DNA of 64,000 nt from Arcobacter acticola (GCF_013177675.1 NZ_CP042652.1:2666001-2730000), one strand, 5' to 3'. Numbered from the stretch's first letter, positions 23,665-33,882 are shown. The notes: a model not told the origin generated them from the sequence alone. Made by a program: numbers and translations.

Positions 23665-24555
23665 TTACTCTCCTAAACTTCTTAAATATGCACCTAGTGC
23701 TTTTTGTTGAGTTTCATTTAGTCTTCCATCAAAACTTGGCATGATACCAATATTTGATTTTTTACCATCTTTTAGAACAGCAGTAACTAATGCATCGTCA
23801 TAAGCTCTAATATTTGGTGCAACATATTCTATACCGTTTCCATCAACGCCATGACATCCAGCACAAACCGCATACATTGCAGGTTGTTCACCTTTGAATC
23901 CACCTGCCACATAAGCAGCAACTGCTTCAATATCTGCATCTTCTGTTAACATCATTGGAGGCATTCCAGCTGGATATGCAGTTGCTAAACTATTAGAACC
24001 ATTTTTAATAACATGCACAACTTGTTCTTTTGAAATTCTTTTTGTTAAATTTTGAGCTTTACCATCAATACCTTCAGCATCAACTCCATGACAAGGTGCA
24101 CATTGAACTAAAAATGTTGACTGCCCCATTGCTTTTAAAGTTTCTTCAGATGGATTTTCCCATTTTTTCTCAAATTTAGCATTATAATCTAATGTCTCTT
24201 CATTCCATTGACCAATTTGTGAAAAACTATTAATTGGATAACCAATAGCCATGTACCAAAACATCCAAATAATAGTTCCAATAAATGCTATTGCCCAACC
24301 TGTTGGAAGTGGATTTCTATATTCACCAATACCGTCCCATTTTTCTTCAGCTAAATCACCACTCGCAGTGTCATTTTTCATTTGATTAACGTATTTAAGT
24401 GCAGTAAATACAGTAATTGTAATAATAGCTGCAGCACCTAACATTGTTAAACTGTTAATATAATCATCCCCGTTAAAAGCATCACCTGCTACAAAGTAAG
24501 TTCCTGCTAATAAAGCGATGATAAGAATTATTCCACCTATAATCATAGACTTCAT
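23665..24555 (-). CDS. ccoP: cbb3-type cytochrome c oxidase, diheme subunit CcoP
   Basis: The 296-residue protein has two N-terminal membrane spans (residues ~4-24 and ~36-54), a third near GWAIAFIGTIIWMFWYMAIGYP, and two cytochrome c domains with CAPCHGVDAEG and CAGCHGVDGNG. It carries electrons from periplasmic donors to CcoO and CcoN. Lies 1 base from ccoQ in the ccoNOQP operon. Confidence 0.96.
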   Translation of the reverse strand: MKSMIIGGIILIIALLAGTYFVAGDAFNGDDYINSLTMLGAAAIITITVFTALKYVNQMKNDTASGDLAEEKWDGIGEYRNPLPTGWAIAFIGTIIWMFWYMAIGYPINSFSQIGQWNEETLDYNAKFEKKWENPSEETLKAMGQSTFLVQCAPCHGVDAEGIDGKAQNLTKRISKEQVVHVIKNGSNSLATAYPAGMPPMMLTEDADIEAVAAYVAGGFKGEQPAMYAVCAGCHGVDGNGIEYVAPNIRAYDDALVTAVLKDGKKSNIGIMPSFDGRLNETQQKALGAYLRSLGE

Positions 24556-24556
24556 C

Positions 24557-24787
24557 TTATTTCTCCTTATTATCTATATCTTTATCATTTTTTCTTTCTT
24601 CAAGAGGAGAAGAAACACTTGAATCATCATGAACAAGGTTAGAATATTTTTCATAATCTCTTTCACCTGTTTTATCCCTTTTATACATAGAATAAGCATA
24701 TGAGTAAAATAATACAAAAACAACTAAAATCAAAAAGAATTTAGCATAACCTTGAACTGTTAAAAGTGTTTCATAATCCATAGACAA
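24557..24787 (-). CDS. ccoQ: cbb3-type oxidase small subunit CcoQ
   Basis: A 76-residue protein with a single N-terminal span (FLILVVFVLFYSYAYSMY) followed by a charged tail (KRDKTGERDYEKYSNLV). It stands between ccoO and ccoP, the usual ccoQ place. It is slightly longer than typical CcoQ. Confidence 0.88.
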   Translation of the reverse strand: MSMDYETLLTVQGYAKFFLILVVFVLFYSYAYSMYKRDKTGERDYEKYSNLVHDDSSVSSPLEERKNDKDIDNKEK

Positions 24788-24790
24788 CCT

Positions 24791-25474
24791 CTATTTTAAA
24801 GAATTTAAATATGCAATTAATGCAACTATTTCAGGAATTTGACCATTTGCAACAGCATCTTTTATCGCCTGATTTTTCATATCAGCAGCAATTAACTTAG
24901 CATCTTCTTTTGCTTTTGCAACTGCAGCTTCATATTCACCAAGTTCAACATCAACAACACCATCACCATCTAAATCTTGATCATATGGAGTTGCGAATAC
25001 TGTTTTAACTGTATAAGCTTCTGCATATGCAGTATCTAAATCAGCAATATTAGTAAACTGATGTTTGTATGCTGGCATAATACTTCCAGGAACAACTGCA
25101 GCTGGTTCCATCATATGATTTTCATGCCAATCAGTAGTTCTATAGTTACCAACTCTCATTAAATCTGGACCAGTTCTTTTTGATCCCCATAAGAATGGTC
25201 TATCATAAGCATACTCACCTGATAAAGAATACATACCGTATCTATCAGTTTCAGCTTTAAAAGGTCTAATTAACTGTGAGTGACAAGCGTTACAAGAATC
25301 TTTAATATAAACTTGTCTACCAGCTAACTCTAAAACACTGTATGGTTTTGTACCAACAGTTGGTCTTGATTGTTTTGCAAAATCTGGAATAGTTTCAATA
25401 ATACCCGCAAATGCAACAAATAAAAATACTAGTACCGCAAAGAAAAACGGTCTTTGTTCAAACCAATGAAACAT
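24791..25474 (-). CDS. ccoO: cbb3-type oxidase monoheme subunit CcoO
   Basis: The 227-residue protein has an N-terminal anchor (PFFFAVLVFLFVAFAGIIETIP) and one heme site, CNACHSQLIRPF, with GPDLMRVGNYRTTDWH downstream; the Met ligand is probably in PGSIMPAY. Residues ~160-205 hold a Glu/Asp/Ala-rich insertion (DLDGDGVVDVELGEYEAAVAKAK) with a DxDxDG-like loop. It transfers electrons between CcoP and CcoN. Confidence 0.96.
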   Translation of the reverse strand: MFHWFEQRPFFFAVLVFLFVAFAGIIETIPDFAKQSRPTVGTKPYSVLELAGRQVYIKDSCNACHSQLIRPFKAETDRYGMYSLSGEYAYDRPFLWGSKRTGPDLMRVGNYRTTDWHENHMMEPAAVVPGSIMPAYKHQFTNIADLDTAYAEAYTVKTVFATPYDQDLDGDGVVDVELGEYEAAVAKAKEDAKLIAADMKNQAIKDAVANGQIPEIVALIAYLNSLK

Positions 25475-25488
25475 AATTTCTCCTTTTC

Positions 25489-26955
25489 TTATGCAGCTAC
25501 TGGTGTAGCATTAACAGGTTCTTTATCAAGTACTCTTCCACATCTAATAGTTTTATAAATATTATATGCGAACATAAAGAATCCGATTAGGTATAGTAAC
25601 CCACCAACAGCTCTGATTGTATAATATGGATGTAATACAGTAACTGTATCAATGAATGAGTAAACTAATGAACCATATTCATCGTAAGCTCTCCACATCA
25701 TACCTTGTGTAATTCCAGCAATCCACATAGAAGTAAAGTATAAAACGATACCTGTAGTTTGTAACCAGAATTGTGTATCCATTAATGATTTAGAGTAAAT
25801 TTCTCTTTTGTACATTCTTGGAACCATATGGAATAATGATGCCATAATCATAAATACAACCCATCCTAAAACACCATCATGTACGTGTCCTGGAATCCAG
25901 TCAGTAAAGTGTGCAATAGCATTTACAGATTTAATAGCTTGAATTGGACCTTCAATAGTTGATAACATATAGAAAGTTGAAGCTAATACCATAAATTTAA
26001 TTAGTGTATTTGATTGTAATTGTTGCCACTCACCCTTCATTGTTAAAAGCATATTAATAGCTGATCCCCATGATGGTAAAATTAAAACAACAGACATTAC
26101 AGAACCCATAGTTTGCATCCAGTCAGGAACAGTTGAATATAATAAGTGGTGTCCACCAGCCCATAAATATACAAACATTAATCCCCAGAACGCTAAGATA
26201 GAAAGTTTATAAGAATAAACATTTTGTCCAGATTCTTTTGGTAAAAAGTAATAAATTAAAGCAATAATTGGAGTTGTGAAAACGAATGCAACAGCATTGT
26301 GTCCATACCACCATTGTACTAATGCATCATTTGTACCTGAATACATTGATACAGAGTGAAGCCATGAACCATAACCTGAAACTAAAGCTGTTGGAACTTC
26401 CATATTATTAAATAAATATAACATTGCAATTGCAATAAAAGTAGCAATGAAATACCATAAAGAAATATATAAAGTTCTTTCTCTTCTAATTCCGATTAAT
26501 CCAAAAATTGAAATACCCCATAAAACCCACCATAAAACAACTAAAATGTCTAATGGCCACTCTAATTCTGCATACTCTTTTGAAGTTGTGTAACCCATGA
26601 AAAGTGTAACAACAGCTAAAAGAATTGTGATAAAATATAACACAAAGTGTAATTTTGCGATAGCCATTAAAAAAGGTGACTCTTTTAATGAAACTTTTAA
26701 TACCCTTTGTCCAATATAATACCAAGCAGCAAAAACACCACTTAAAGTAAAACCAAAAGCAACACCGTTAGTGTGTAAAGGTCTTAATCTACTGAAAGTA
26801 CCATATTCTCCAGCTAAATAATTTAACTGTGGAAACGCCAATTGCAACGCAAGTACAACACCAATAGTCATACCTATGATACCAAACAGAATTGTTGCAA
26901 ATGTAAACGCTTTTGCAACTGAGTAATCGTACTCAATTTGTGCACCGTTTTGCAT
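25489..26955 (-). CDS. ccoN: cbb3-type oxidase catalytic subunit CcoN
   Basis: About 488 residues with a dozen membrane spans. Heme/copper ligands are visible: HTNGVAFGF (low-spin heme His), WWYGHNAVAFVF, GGHHLLYSTVPDW (CuB) and HVHDGVLGW. It reduces oxygen with high affinity, suited to microaerobic growth. The start MQNGAQIEYDY at 26955 is preferred; a TTG immediately before would make one extra Met. AGGAGGAGA precedes it. The ~160-base upstream region contains a pair of TTAAC repeats 11 bp apart (27048 and 27059, plus-strand text). Confidence 0.98.
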   Translation of the reverse strand: MQNGAQIEYDYSVAKAFTFATILFGIIGMTIGVVLALQLAFPQLNYLAGEYGTFSRLRPLHTNGVAFGFTLSGVFAAWYYIGQRVLKVSLKESPFLMAIAKLHFVLYFITILLAVVTLFMGYTTSKEYAELEWPLDILVVLWWVLWGISIFGLIGIRRERTLYISLWYFIATFIAIAMLYLFNNMEVPTALVSGYGSWLHSVSMYSGTNDALVQWWYGHNAVAFVFTTPIIALIYYFLPKESGQNVYSYKLSILAFWGLMFVYLWAGGHHLLYSTVPDWMQTMGSVMSVVLILPSWGSAINMLLTMKGEWQQLQSNTLIKFMVLASTFYMLSTIEGPIQAIKSVNAIAHFTDWIPGHVHDGVLGWVVFMIMASLFHMVPRMYKREIYSKSLMDTQFWLQTTGIVLYFTSMWIAGITQGMMWRAYDEYGSLVYSFIDTVTVLHPYYTIRAVGGLLYLIGFFMFAYNIYKTIRCGRVLDKEPVNATPVAA

Positions 26956-27118
26956 CAATCTCCTCCTACTAATTTTATATACAAGTCACAAAAATGTCAC
27001 TCATTGAAGTAATCATAGCTAAGAGAAACTTAAAAGATACAAAAAAATTAACAGAAAATTAACAATAAAAACTAATTTTAATTATAATTTTTACTTATAA
27101 ATTAAGACATTTTTTATC

Positions 27119-27595
27119 TTATTTATAATTCTTTAAAACTTGTTGTGTTTCCCTTAACATGGTTTTTTTCTTAAGGTCTTCACGTTTATCGTGTAATTTT
27201 TTACCCTCAGCTGTTGCTATTTGAACTTTGATCATATTTTTGTCATTGAAATATAACTTTAACGCAACTAAAGCAATACCATCTTTTGCCACTTTGGTGT
27301 ACATTTTATCTATTTGCTTAGAGTGTAAAAGTAATTTTCTATCTTTTCTTTCATCAGGTCTATATGTAGTATGAGTTGTACTTAAATGTGAAATATGCAT
27401 ATTTAATAAAAATACTTCACCTTTAATAATTCGTACAAATGAGTCTTTTAAATTAACTCTTCCATCTCTTATAGCTTTTACTTCACTACCTTCAAGCACA
27501 ATTCCAGCTTCTATTGTTTCTAAAATAGTAAAATCATGAAATGCTTTTCTGTTTTTAAAAACTAAATTTTTTTTTGTATCTTTATTATTTGCCAT
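27119..27595 (-). CDS. smpB: SsrA-binding protein SmpB
   Basis: A 158-residue protein from [22 protein letters not shown]; this start overlaps the end of ispE by 11 bases and fits the family, while an upstream in-frame ATG (27628) would overlap ispE further with non-family residues. It contains [26 protein letters not shown] and ends [17 protein letters not shown]. SmpB brings tmRNA to stalled ribosomes. The tmRNA gene was not seen in the window. Confidence 0.95.
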   Translation of the reverse strand: MANNKDTKKNLVFKNRKAFHDFTILETIEAGIVLEGSEVKAIRDGRVNLKDSFVRIIKGEVFLLNMHISHLSTTHTTYRPDERKDRKLLLHSKQIDKMYTKVAKDGIALVALKLYFNDKNMIKVQIATAEGKKLHDKREDLKKKTMLRETQQVLKNYK

Positions 27596-28358
27596 TGTTA
27601 ACCTTAAAAAATGAACTTCCACTTCCACTAAAATACCAATCTTTCTTACTATAATCTTCTAAATCAGAATATAAACTAAGAGCTGGTTCGTATAAATCAT
27701 TTGCTTTTTTAATATCAAATTCTTTTAATATATCTAAAGATTTCATATTTAATAATTTATTTGATTCTTCTTTAGAAATTTGCTTGTAAAACTTCTCTCT
27801 AAATATTTTAAATATTTCACCTGTATTACATTTTATTTTTGGTGTAATTGTATCTATATTTAATATCTCTTCATCAAATTTTTTTACTATTTCTCCAATT
27901 CCAGTCACATTTGCACTATCATACTCATAAACAAAAAATGGAACATCTGCACCTATTTTAACAGCAATTTCACATAATTCGTCTTTTGATAAATTTAAAT
28001 TACAATATTTGTTTGCCATTATTAAAAAAGTAGCTGCATTTGAACTTCCACCACCAAGTCCTGCAAATTCTGGAATATTTTTTTCTATTTTTATACTATG
28101 ATTTTCAAAAAAATCTTTTACATTTTCATAATCTTCTATTAATTTGTATGCTTTATATACAGTATTTGATTCCATTTTGCAACCAAAATCACCTATAATG
28201 TTAATACCTCTCCTACTAGTTTTAATAAAAGATACAATGTCGTATAAATTATGAACTCGTACAAACCTAGATACGAGTTCATGATAATTATCTCTTTTAT
28301 CAGATATTTTCAAAAAGATATTTACTTTTGCATAAGATTTTTCACACATTTCTAACAT
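27585..28358 (-). CDS. ispE: 4-diphosphocytidyl-2-C-methyl-D-erythritol kinase
   Basis: The 257-residue GHMP kinase has [21 protein letters not shown] at the start, the ATP loop [17 protein letters not shown], and ADVPFFV. It phosphorylates CDP-methylerythritol in the MEP isoprenoid pathway, as does dxs at 48-50 kb in the same pathway. The start overlaps the truB stop by 7 bases; a second Met three codons on ([10 protein letters not shown]) is an alternative. Confidence 0.95.
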   Translation of the reverse strand: MLEMCEKSYAKVNIFLKISDKRDNYHELVSRFVRVHNLYDIVSFIKTSRRGINIIGDFGCKMESNTVYKAYKLIEDYENVKDFFENHSIKIEKNIPEFAGLGGGSSNAATFLIMANKYCNLNLSKDELCEIAVKIGADVPFFVYEYDSANVTGIGEIVKKFDEEILNIDTITPKIKCNTGEIFKIFREKFYKQISKEESNKLLNMKSLDILKEFDIKKANDLYEPALSLYSDLEDYSKKDWYFSGSGSSFFKVNNGK

Positions 28359-29206
28359 AGCTTATTTACCTTATTTAATAAATATGATACTTCACCATCT
28401 TTTATCTCTAGAATTGAAAAAAAGTTTTCTAATATAATTAAATATTTTCCATCATCTTTTTCTTCTAAATAATCAATAGATATTTTTCTTCCTGTATTTA
28501 TCCATTCATATGTACCTGAATATTTATTTATAGGTAAATCAATATATTCTAAAGGATCTAAGTCTTTCTCATTATCAAAAAAGAATTTCCCTTCATTTAA
28601 TCTTTCTAAATAAGATAAAGTACCTACTCTTTTAAGTTTTTCAAGTAAGATTTGAGCATATGAACGAATGTATGAGCCTTCACTAACTGTTACATCTATG
28701 GTTATAAAAGGGTGTCTATATGAAATAAATTTTGTTTCATATACATGCATTGTAGATTCTTTTAAAACAACTTCTTCACCATTTCGGGCCATATCATAAG
28801 CTCTTTTACCATCTATTTTTTTTGCAGAAAATTTTGGTGGAGTATATAAGATATCTCCTTTTAGTAAATCAAGCTCTTTTTTTATTAGATTGATATCTAC
28901 TTTATCAACCATTTCTATACTTGTTACTTGCTCAATATCTAAAGACTCAGATTGAGTCCCAAGCCAAACTACAGCTCTATATGTTTTTGGAGTTTTTGCT
29001 AAATACTTAAAAAGTTTTGAGTATTGACCAAAAGCTACAATCAAACATCCTTTTGCAAAAGGGTCTAAAGTTCCGCTAAATCCTGCTTTTTTATTTTTAT
29101 ATTTTTTTTTAATTCTTGTCAAATAAAAATTAGAACTCATAAAAATTGGTTTATTAACCACTATCAACTTATTTATTGATTCTTTGTCATAAAATCTTTT
29201 TTGCAA
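28352..29206 (-). CDS. truB: tRNA pseudouridine-55 synthase
   Basis: The 284-residue protein contains the catalytic region GFSGTLDPFAKGCLIVAFGQYSK (catalytic Asp in GTLDPFA) and KTYRAVVWLGTQSESLD. The C-terminal part is short. It makes pseudouridine 55 in the T arm of tRNAs. Between uvrD (12 bases upstream) and ispE. Confidence 0.95.
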   Translation of the reverse strand: MQKRFYDKESINKLIVVNKPIFMSSNFYLTRIKKKYKNKKAGFSGTLDPFAKGCLIVAFGQYSKLFKYLAKTPKTYRAVVWLGTQSESLDIEQVTSIEMVDKVDINLIKKELDLLKGDILYTPPKFSAKKIDGKRAYDMARNGEEVVLKESTMHVYETKFISYRHPFITIDVTVSEGSYIRSYAQILLEKLKRVGTLSYLERLNEGKFFFDNEKDLDPLEYIDLPINKYSGTYEWINTGRKISIDYLEEKDDGKYLIILENFFSILEIKDGEVSYLLNKVNKLC

Positions 29207-29218
29207 TATTATTTCCAG

Positions 29219-31273
29219 TTATGCTTTTTGAACAAATGAAGATAAAATATCTCTGTGAGTTCCGCCAAAATTGATTGATAATTTATAGTCTTTACCTGCA
29301 TTTGTGGCTTTTAGAACTCTACCCATTCCAAAAATTTTATGCTGTACTAAATCACCTTTTTTAAAGCCTGATTGTTTTTCAATAGTTAAACAACCTTTTA
29401 TTAATCCACTTTCACTCAAAAATCTACTTTTTGTCAGACTTGCTCTTTTACCTTTGTAAAATCTTGAATGAACAAATGATAAAGTTAGGTTATCCATGGC
29501 TCTTGTAATTGCCACATATCCTAATCTTCTTTCTTCTTCTAAATCACTACCATCACCTGTAATTGGGAAAAAGCCTTCTTCAAAACCTATAATAAATAGT
29601 TTTTTAAACTCTAATCCTTTTGATGCATGAATACTCATCATAGAAACTGATTCACCATAATAATCATCATTTTCACTATCTAAGGCAATTTCATTTAAAA
29701 AATCTTTTAAATCTAAGTGTGGATTTTGAATAAAATAATCTCTAAGATATCCATAAAACTCATCAATATTAGCTTGTCTTTCAAAACCATCAGGTAAGTT
29801 ATCATATGATGCTCTATAATCAAATGTTTCTTCAAAACTATCTAAGAATTTCATTTTTGATTCACTAAGTAATTCTTTTAAGTCTAAAATAGAAGCTTCA
29901 AATACTTTTAAAGTTCTTGAATTCTTTTTACCAACTATTGAAGTAATTTCACTTGAATCCAAATTTTGAATTAGATCAAAAATTGATCTTTCACTTTCAA
30001 CTGACTTAGCTTCAAGCTTATCAATAGTTGTTTTTCCAATTCCACGTTTTGGTTTATTAATAATTCTTTTAATTGAGAAATTATCATTTGAGTTTGTTAA
30101 TATTCTAAAATAAGCAATTAAATCTTTAATTTCAGCCCTTTCATAAAACTTCATACCACCAACAAGTTTATAATGAAGTCCTGCTTTATTAAATCCTTCT
30201 TCAAGTGATCTTGAAAGTGCATTTACTCTAAATAATATTGCTATATCTTTAGGGCTGATTCCTTGATCTATTAATTGTTTTATATCTTCTACAATTTTTC
30301 TTGTTTCTTCATTTTCATCATGTGATTCATAAACTTTTATTGAATCACCTTTCATTCTTGTTCCAACTAATTTCTTACCTAATCTATCTCGATTATGTTC
30401 TATTAATTGGTTTGCATGATTTAAAATAGTATCTGTTGATCTATAGTTTTCTTCAAGTTTTACCACAATCGTATTTTCAAAATGCTCAGAAAAATTTAAA
30501 ATATTCTTAATAGTAGCACCACGCCAACCATAAATAGATTGATCGTCATCACCAACAACACAAAGGTTATTATGACTTGTACATAAAAGTCTTAAAAGTC
30601 TATATTGTAGTTCATTTGTATCTTGATACTCATCTACCATTATGTATTGATATTTCTGACTTATTTCTTGGGCTAGTTTAGCATTGTTTTTTAATATTTT
30701 GTAAGGAAGAAGAAGCAAGTCATCAAAATCTACAAGATTGTTTTTTTCTAAATAAGCTTCATATTTTTCATATACCTCTGCTATTTGTTGATAAAGTTTT
30801 AGTTGAGCTGCTTTTACAGCTTCACTTGGAGTCAATAGTGTATTTTTATATTTTGATATTTCAGATACTAAAAGTGCTGTTGTAATATCTTTATCAATTG
30901 ATTTTATAATTCTTTTTTTATCATCTGTATCTATTATAATGAAGTTGTTTTTTCTATTTAATTCTGACATATGAAATTTTAAAAACAATAAACCAAATTT
31001 ATGAAAGGTACATAATAAAGGTGGAGTATTTATCATTGAGGGATCAATCATATTAAATGCCCGTTCTCTCATTTGAGTTGCTGCTTTATTTGTAAAAGTA
31101 AGAGTCAAAATTGATCGAGGATCAATACCAATTGATATTAAATATGCAAGTCTTGTAGTAATCGTTTTTGTTTTACCAGAGCCTGCACCTGCTAGAATTA
31201 ATAGCGGTCCATCTATATGCTGGGCTGCTAATTTTTGTGATTCGTTTAATGATGATAATAAATTTTCAGACAT
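29219..31273 (-). CDS. UvrD/PcrA/Rep-type DNA helicase
   Basis: The 684-residue superfamily 1A helicase has Q motif LNESQKLAA, Walker A AGAGSGKTKTITTRL, TLTFTNKAATQMRER, VDEYQDTN, GDDDQSIYGWRGA, LEENYRS and motif V/VI (SIHASKGLEFKKLF, RRLGYVAITRA). A Tudor-like C-terminal tail (GDLVQHKIFGMGRVL) is typical of PcrA/UvrD. 3'-to-5' helicase for repair or replication. Which of UvrD or Rep it replaces is not clear from sequence, so no symbol is given. Confidence 0.93.
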   Translation of the reverse strand: MSENLLSSLNESQKLAAQHIDGPLLILAGAGSGKTKTITTRLAYLISIGIDPRSILTLTFTNKAATQMRERAFNMIDPSMINTPPLLCTFHKFGLLFLKFHMSELNRKNNFIIIDTDDKKRIIKSIDKDITTALLVSEISKYKNTLLTPSEAVKAAQLKLYQQIAEVYEKYEAYLEKNNLVDFDDLLLLPYKILKNNAKLAQEISQKYQYIMVDEYQDTNELQYRLLRLLCTSHNNLCVVGDDDQSIYGWRGATIKNILNFSEHFENTIVVKLEENYRSTDTILNHANQLIEHNRDRLGKKLVGTRMKGDSIKVYESHDENEETRKIVEDIKQLIDQGISPKDIAILFRVNALSRSLEEGFNKAGLHYKLVGGMKFYERAEIKDLIAYFRILTNSNDNFSIKRIINKPKRGIGKTTIDKLEAKSVESERSIFDLIQNLDSSEITSIVGKKNSRTLKVFEASILDLKELLSESKMKFLDSFEETFDYRASYDNLPDGFERQANIDEFYGYLRDYFIQNPHLDLKDFLNEIALDSENDDYYGESVSMMSIHASKGLEFKKLFIIGFEEGFFPITGDGSDLEEERRLGYVAITRAMDNLTLSFVHSRFYKGKRASLTKSRFLSESGLIKGCLTIEKQSGFKKGDLVQHKIFGMGRVLKATNAGKDYKLSINFGGTHRDILSSFVQKA

Positions 31274-31354
31274 ATTTTCTCCAATATTAAATTATTATAT
31301 CATATATTATATAAATTCATTATTGCTCTTAATTATTTTATATATAAATAAATG

Positions 31355-31369
31355 TTATGATAATCATAA
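31355..31369. promoter_or_regulatory. 15-bp palindromic operator upstream of the LysR gene
   Basis: TTATGATAATCATAA is a perfect palindrome centred at 31362, 21 bases before the preferred LysR ATG. It contains the T-N11-A pattern of LysR sites, and also resembles half of a Fur box (GATAATCAT). Autoregulation by the LysR protein is the simplest reading; Fur cannot be excluded. Confidence 0.55.
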
Positions 31370-31389
31370 TTTATTTTACGGAGGTTATA

Positions 31390-32286
31390 ATGCTTACAGA
31401 TTTTGCAAAACTAGAAACTTTTCTTACAGTAGTAAGGGAGAAATCTTTTTCAAAAGCTTCAGCAAAACTTGGCATTTCGCAACCAGCAGTTACACAACAA
31501 ATGAAATTTATTGAAGATTATTTAGATGTTCAAATCGTTGATAGAAAGAAAAATGGTATAAGACTAACTAAAGAAGGTCAAATGCTTCATGCTATTGCTT
31601 TAAAAATTGAAAAGTGTGTGGGAAATGCTGAAAAAGAGTTATTGAAAATCATGAATAAAAATGTTACTTTTGTATTTGGTGCATCATTTATTATAGGAAA
31701 TTACATATTACCTAGATTTTTAAATAATTTAAAAGAGAATATTCACAATGATGTTTCAATAAATGTATCAGTTTCTCACGAAGCAATCGATGATTTATTA
31801 GATAAAAAGATTGATATAGCATTAGTTGAAAATTATGTTGCAAATGACGATATAGTTTATAGAGAATGGATGGAAGATGAAATTGTAATTTTTTCTAACC
31901 AAAAATTACCAGCTCGTGCAAAAGCAGAAAATTTATTATCATATAAATGGGTATGTAGAAACCCTGAATCAAATACTAGACTTATTTTTAAAGAGAATCT
32001 TGAAAAAGCTAATTTCCCTGATTGTGATACATTTAATGTAACAAGTGAAGTTACAAGTGCTACAACTATTGTTCAAACAGTTTTACACTCAGATAAAAAC
32101 ACAACACCTACAGTATCTATTGTTTCAAGAAATGCTATTGAATCACTTTTAAAAGCAGGCGCTCTTTATGAATCAAGAATCAATAATCAAAAAATGACTA
32201 GAAAACTATATATAGCTTACAGAAAAGATAGAAAACATGATGCATTTGTTGAAAATGTAGTTGATTATCTTTTAAAAATGAAATAA
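31390..32286 (+). CDS. LysR-family transcriptional regulator
   Basis: A 298-residue protein from ATG 31390 (GGAGG 8 bases upstream); an in-frame ATG at 31357 lies inside the operator and is unlikely. Winged-helix domain at residues ~1-60 (FLTVVREKSFSKASAKLGISQPAVTQQMKFIEDYL), followed by an effector-binding domain (TFVFGASFIIGNYILPRFL). Next gene downstream on the same strand is the GNAT-nitrilase fusion, its probable target. Effector unknown. Confidence 0.9.
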   Translation: MLTDFAKLETFLTVVREKSFSKASAKLGISQPAVTQQMKFIEDYLDVQIVDRKKNGIRLTKEGQMLHAIALKIEKCVGNAEKELLKIMNKNVTFVFGASFIIGNYILPRFLNNLKENIHNDVSINVSVSHEAIDDLLDKKIDIALVENYVANDDIVYREWMEDEIVIFSNQKLPARAKAENLLSYKWVCRNPESNTRLIFKENLEKANFPDCDTFNVTSEVTSATTIVQTVLHSDKNTTPTVSIVSRNAIESLLKAGALYESRINNQKMTRKLYIAYRKDRKHDAFVENVVDYLLKMK

Positions 32287-32314
32287 TTATTAGGTAAAAT
32301 CCTAATAATTATTT
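32281..32314 (+). terminator. Terminator after the LysR gene
   Basis: Fourteen-bp perfect stem AAATAATTATTAGG/CCTAATAATTATTT with a 6-base loop, overlapping the stop codon. The right arm ends in TTATTT. Confidence 0.7.
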
Positions 32315-32358
32315 ATAAATAAATCTTTCTTCTTACAAATCTTTCAAAAAGGAAAAAA

Positions 32359-33882
32359 ATGGACACAATAGATAAAATTGAACTTATGTATCTTCAAATC
32401 GAAGACCATAAAAATATCGTTGATTTAATGAACGATGAATATAAACATTTAGATGATTCTTCTTGGACCTATGAAGAGTTTTCTATTTTATTAGAAAAAT
32501 TCCCAAAAGGTCAAGTTGGAATTAAAATCAATGGAGAATTAGCAGGTTTTGCATTAAGCATTGTTGTCGATTATAATAAATTTGATGATTCTCATACATA
32601 TAAAGAAATTACTGGAAATTATACATTTAGTACCCATGATGATAATGGTGATAGTCTTTATGGTGTTGATGTTTTTGTTAGTAAAAAATATAGAGGACTA
32701 AGACTTGGAAGAAGACTTTATGAATTTAGACAAGAACTTTGTGAAGAGTTAAATTTAAAGGGTATTATTTTTGGAGGAAGACTTCCAAATTATAAAAAAT
32801 ATTCTGAAACTTTAACTCCAAAAGAGTATATTTCAAAAGTAAGAGATAGAGAAATTTACGATCCTGTATTAAACTTTCAACTTTCAAATGACTTTTATGT
32901 AAAAAGAGTTTTAAAGAATTATCTTGAAGGTGATGTAGAAAGTTGTGAATATGCTTCTTTATTAGCATGGGATAACATTTATTACACTAAACCTTCTAAA
33001 AAACCAATGTCTGAAAAAACTGTTATTAGATTAGGATTAATTCAATGGCAAGTAAGACCATATAAAAATATTGAAGAAGTATTAGAACAAGCAGAATACT
33101 TTGTAGATGCAGTATCAAACTATAGAAGTGATTTTGCCCTATTCCCTGAATTCTTTAATGCTCCATTAATGGCTGCGTTTAATCATCTTGGAGAAGCAGA
33201 GGCTATCAGAGAATTAGCTAAATTTACACCAAAATTTAAAGAAGAATTCTCTAGACTTGCTATTGCTTACAATATCAATATTATTACAGGTAGTATGCCA
33301 GAACTTGTTGATGGTCATTTATATAATGTTGGTTTTGTATGTAAAAGAGATGGTTCAGTTGAAAAATATGAAAAAATGCATGTAACTCCAGATGAGAAAA
33401 AAGTTTGGGGATTAACAGGTTCTAATAATATTAAAACTATTGATACAGATTGTGGAAAAATCGGTGTACTTATTTGTTATGATAGTGAATTCCCAGAATT
33501 AGGAAGAATCTTAGCTAAAGAAGGAATGAATATTCTTTTTGTTCCATTTTTAACAGATACTCAAAATGGTTATTCAAGAGTAAAAATTTGTGCACAAGCT
33601 AGAGCTATTGAAAATGAGTGTTATGTTGCAATTGCAGGTTGTGTTGGAAATCTTCCTCAAGTTGAGAATATGGATATTCAATACGCTCAATCAGCTGTAT
33701 TTACACCATGTGATTTTGCATTCCCACCAAATGGAATAAAAGCTGAGTCTACTCCAAATACTGAAATGATTTTAGTAGCTGATGTTGATTTAGAATCATT
33801 AAAAGAATTACATAATGTTGGAAGTGTTACAAATCTAAAAGATAGAAGAACTGATATTTACGAAGTAGAATTAAAAAAATAA
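32359..33882 (+). CDS. GNAT acetyltransferase-nitrilase fusion protein
   Basis: A 507-residue two-domain protein. Residues ~10-200 form a GNAT-like domain (GVDVFVSKKYRGLRLGRRLYEFRQ, the acetyl-CoA loop R-G-x-x-x-G-R). From ~220 a carbon-nitrogen hydrolase has the catalytic triad E264 (FPEFFNAPL), K339 (YEKMHVTP) and C373 (LICYDSEFPEL). Such fusions are known as a family; the substrate is unknown, perhaps an amide or omega-amidase type. SD AAAGGA precedes ATG. Flanked by terminators on both sides, so it has its own transcript. Confidence 0.9.
   Translation: MDTIDKIELMYLQIEDHKNIVDLMNDEYKHLDDSSWTYEEFSILLEKFPKGQVGIKINGELAGFALSIVVDYNKFDDSHTYKEITGNYTFSTHDDNGDSLYGVDVFVSKKYRGLRLGRRLYEFRQELCEELNLKGIIFGGRLPNYKKYSETLTPKEYISKVRDREIYDPVLNFQLSNDFYVKRVLKNYLEGDVESCEYASLLAWDNIYYTKPSKKPMSEKTVIRLGLIQWQVRPYKNIEEVLEQAEYFVDAVSNYRSDFALFPEFFNAPLMAAFNHLGEAEAIRELAKFTPKFKEEFSRLAIAYNINIITGSMPELVDGHLYNVGFVCKRDGSVEKYEKMHVTPDEKKVWGLTGSNNIKTIDTDCGKIGVLICYDSEFPELGRILAKEGMNILFVPFLTDTQNGYSRVKICAQARAIENECYVAIAGCVGNLPQVENMDIQYAQSAVFTPCDFAFPPNGIKAESTPNTEMILVADVDLESLKELHNVGSVTNLKDRRTDIYEVELKK

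Noticed and set aside
27596-27628. Longer SmpB start [11 protein letters not shown].
   Set aside because: It overlaps ispE deeply and adds residues outside the family; MANNKD is the expected start.
31355-31369. Fur box.
   Set aside because: Only half of the classical Fur consensus is matched and no iron gene is nearby; LysR autoregulation is simpler.
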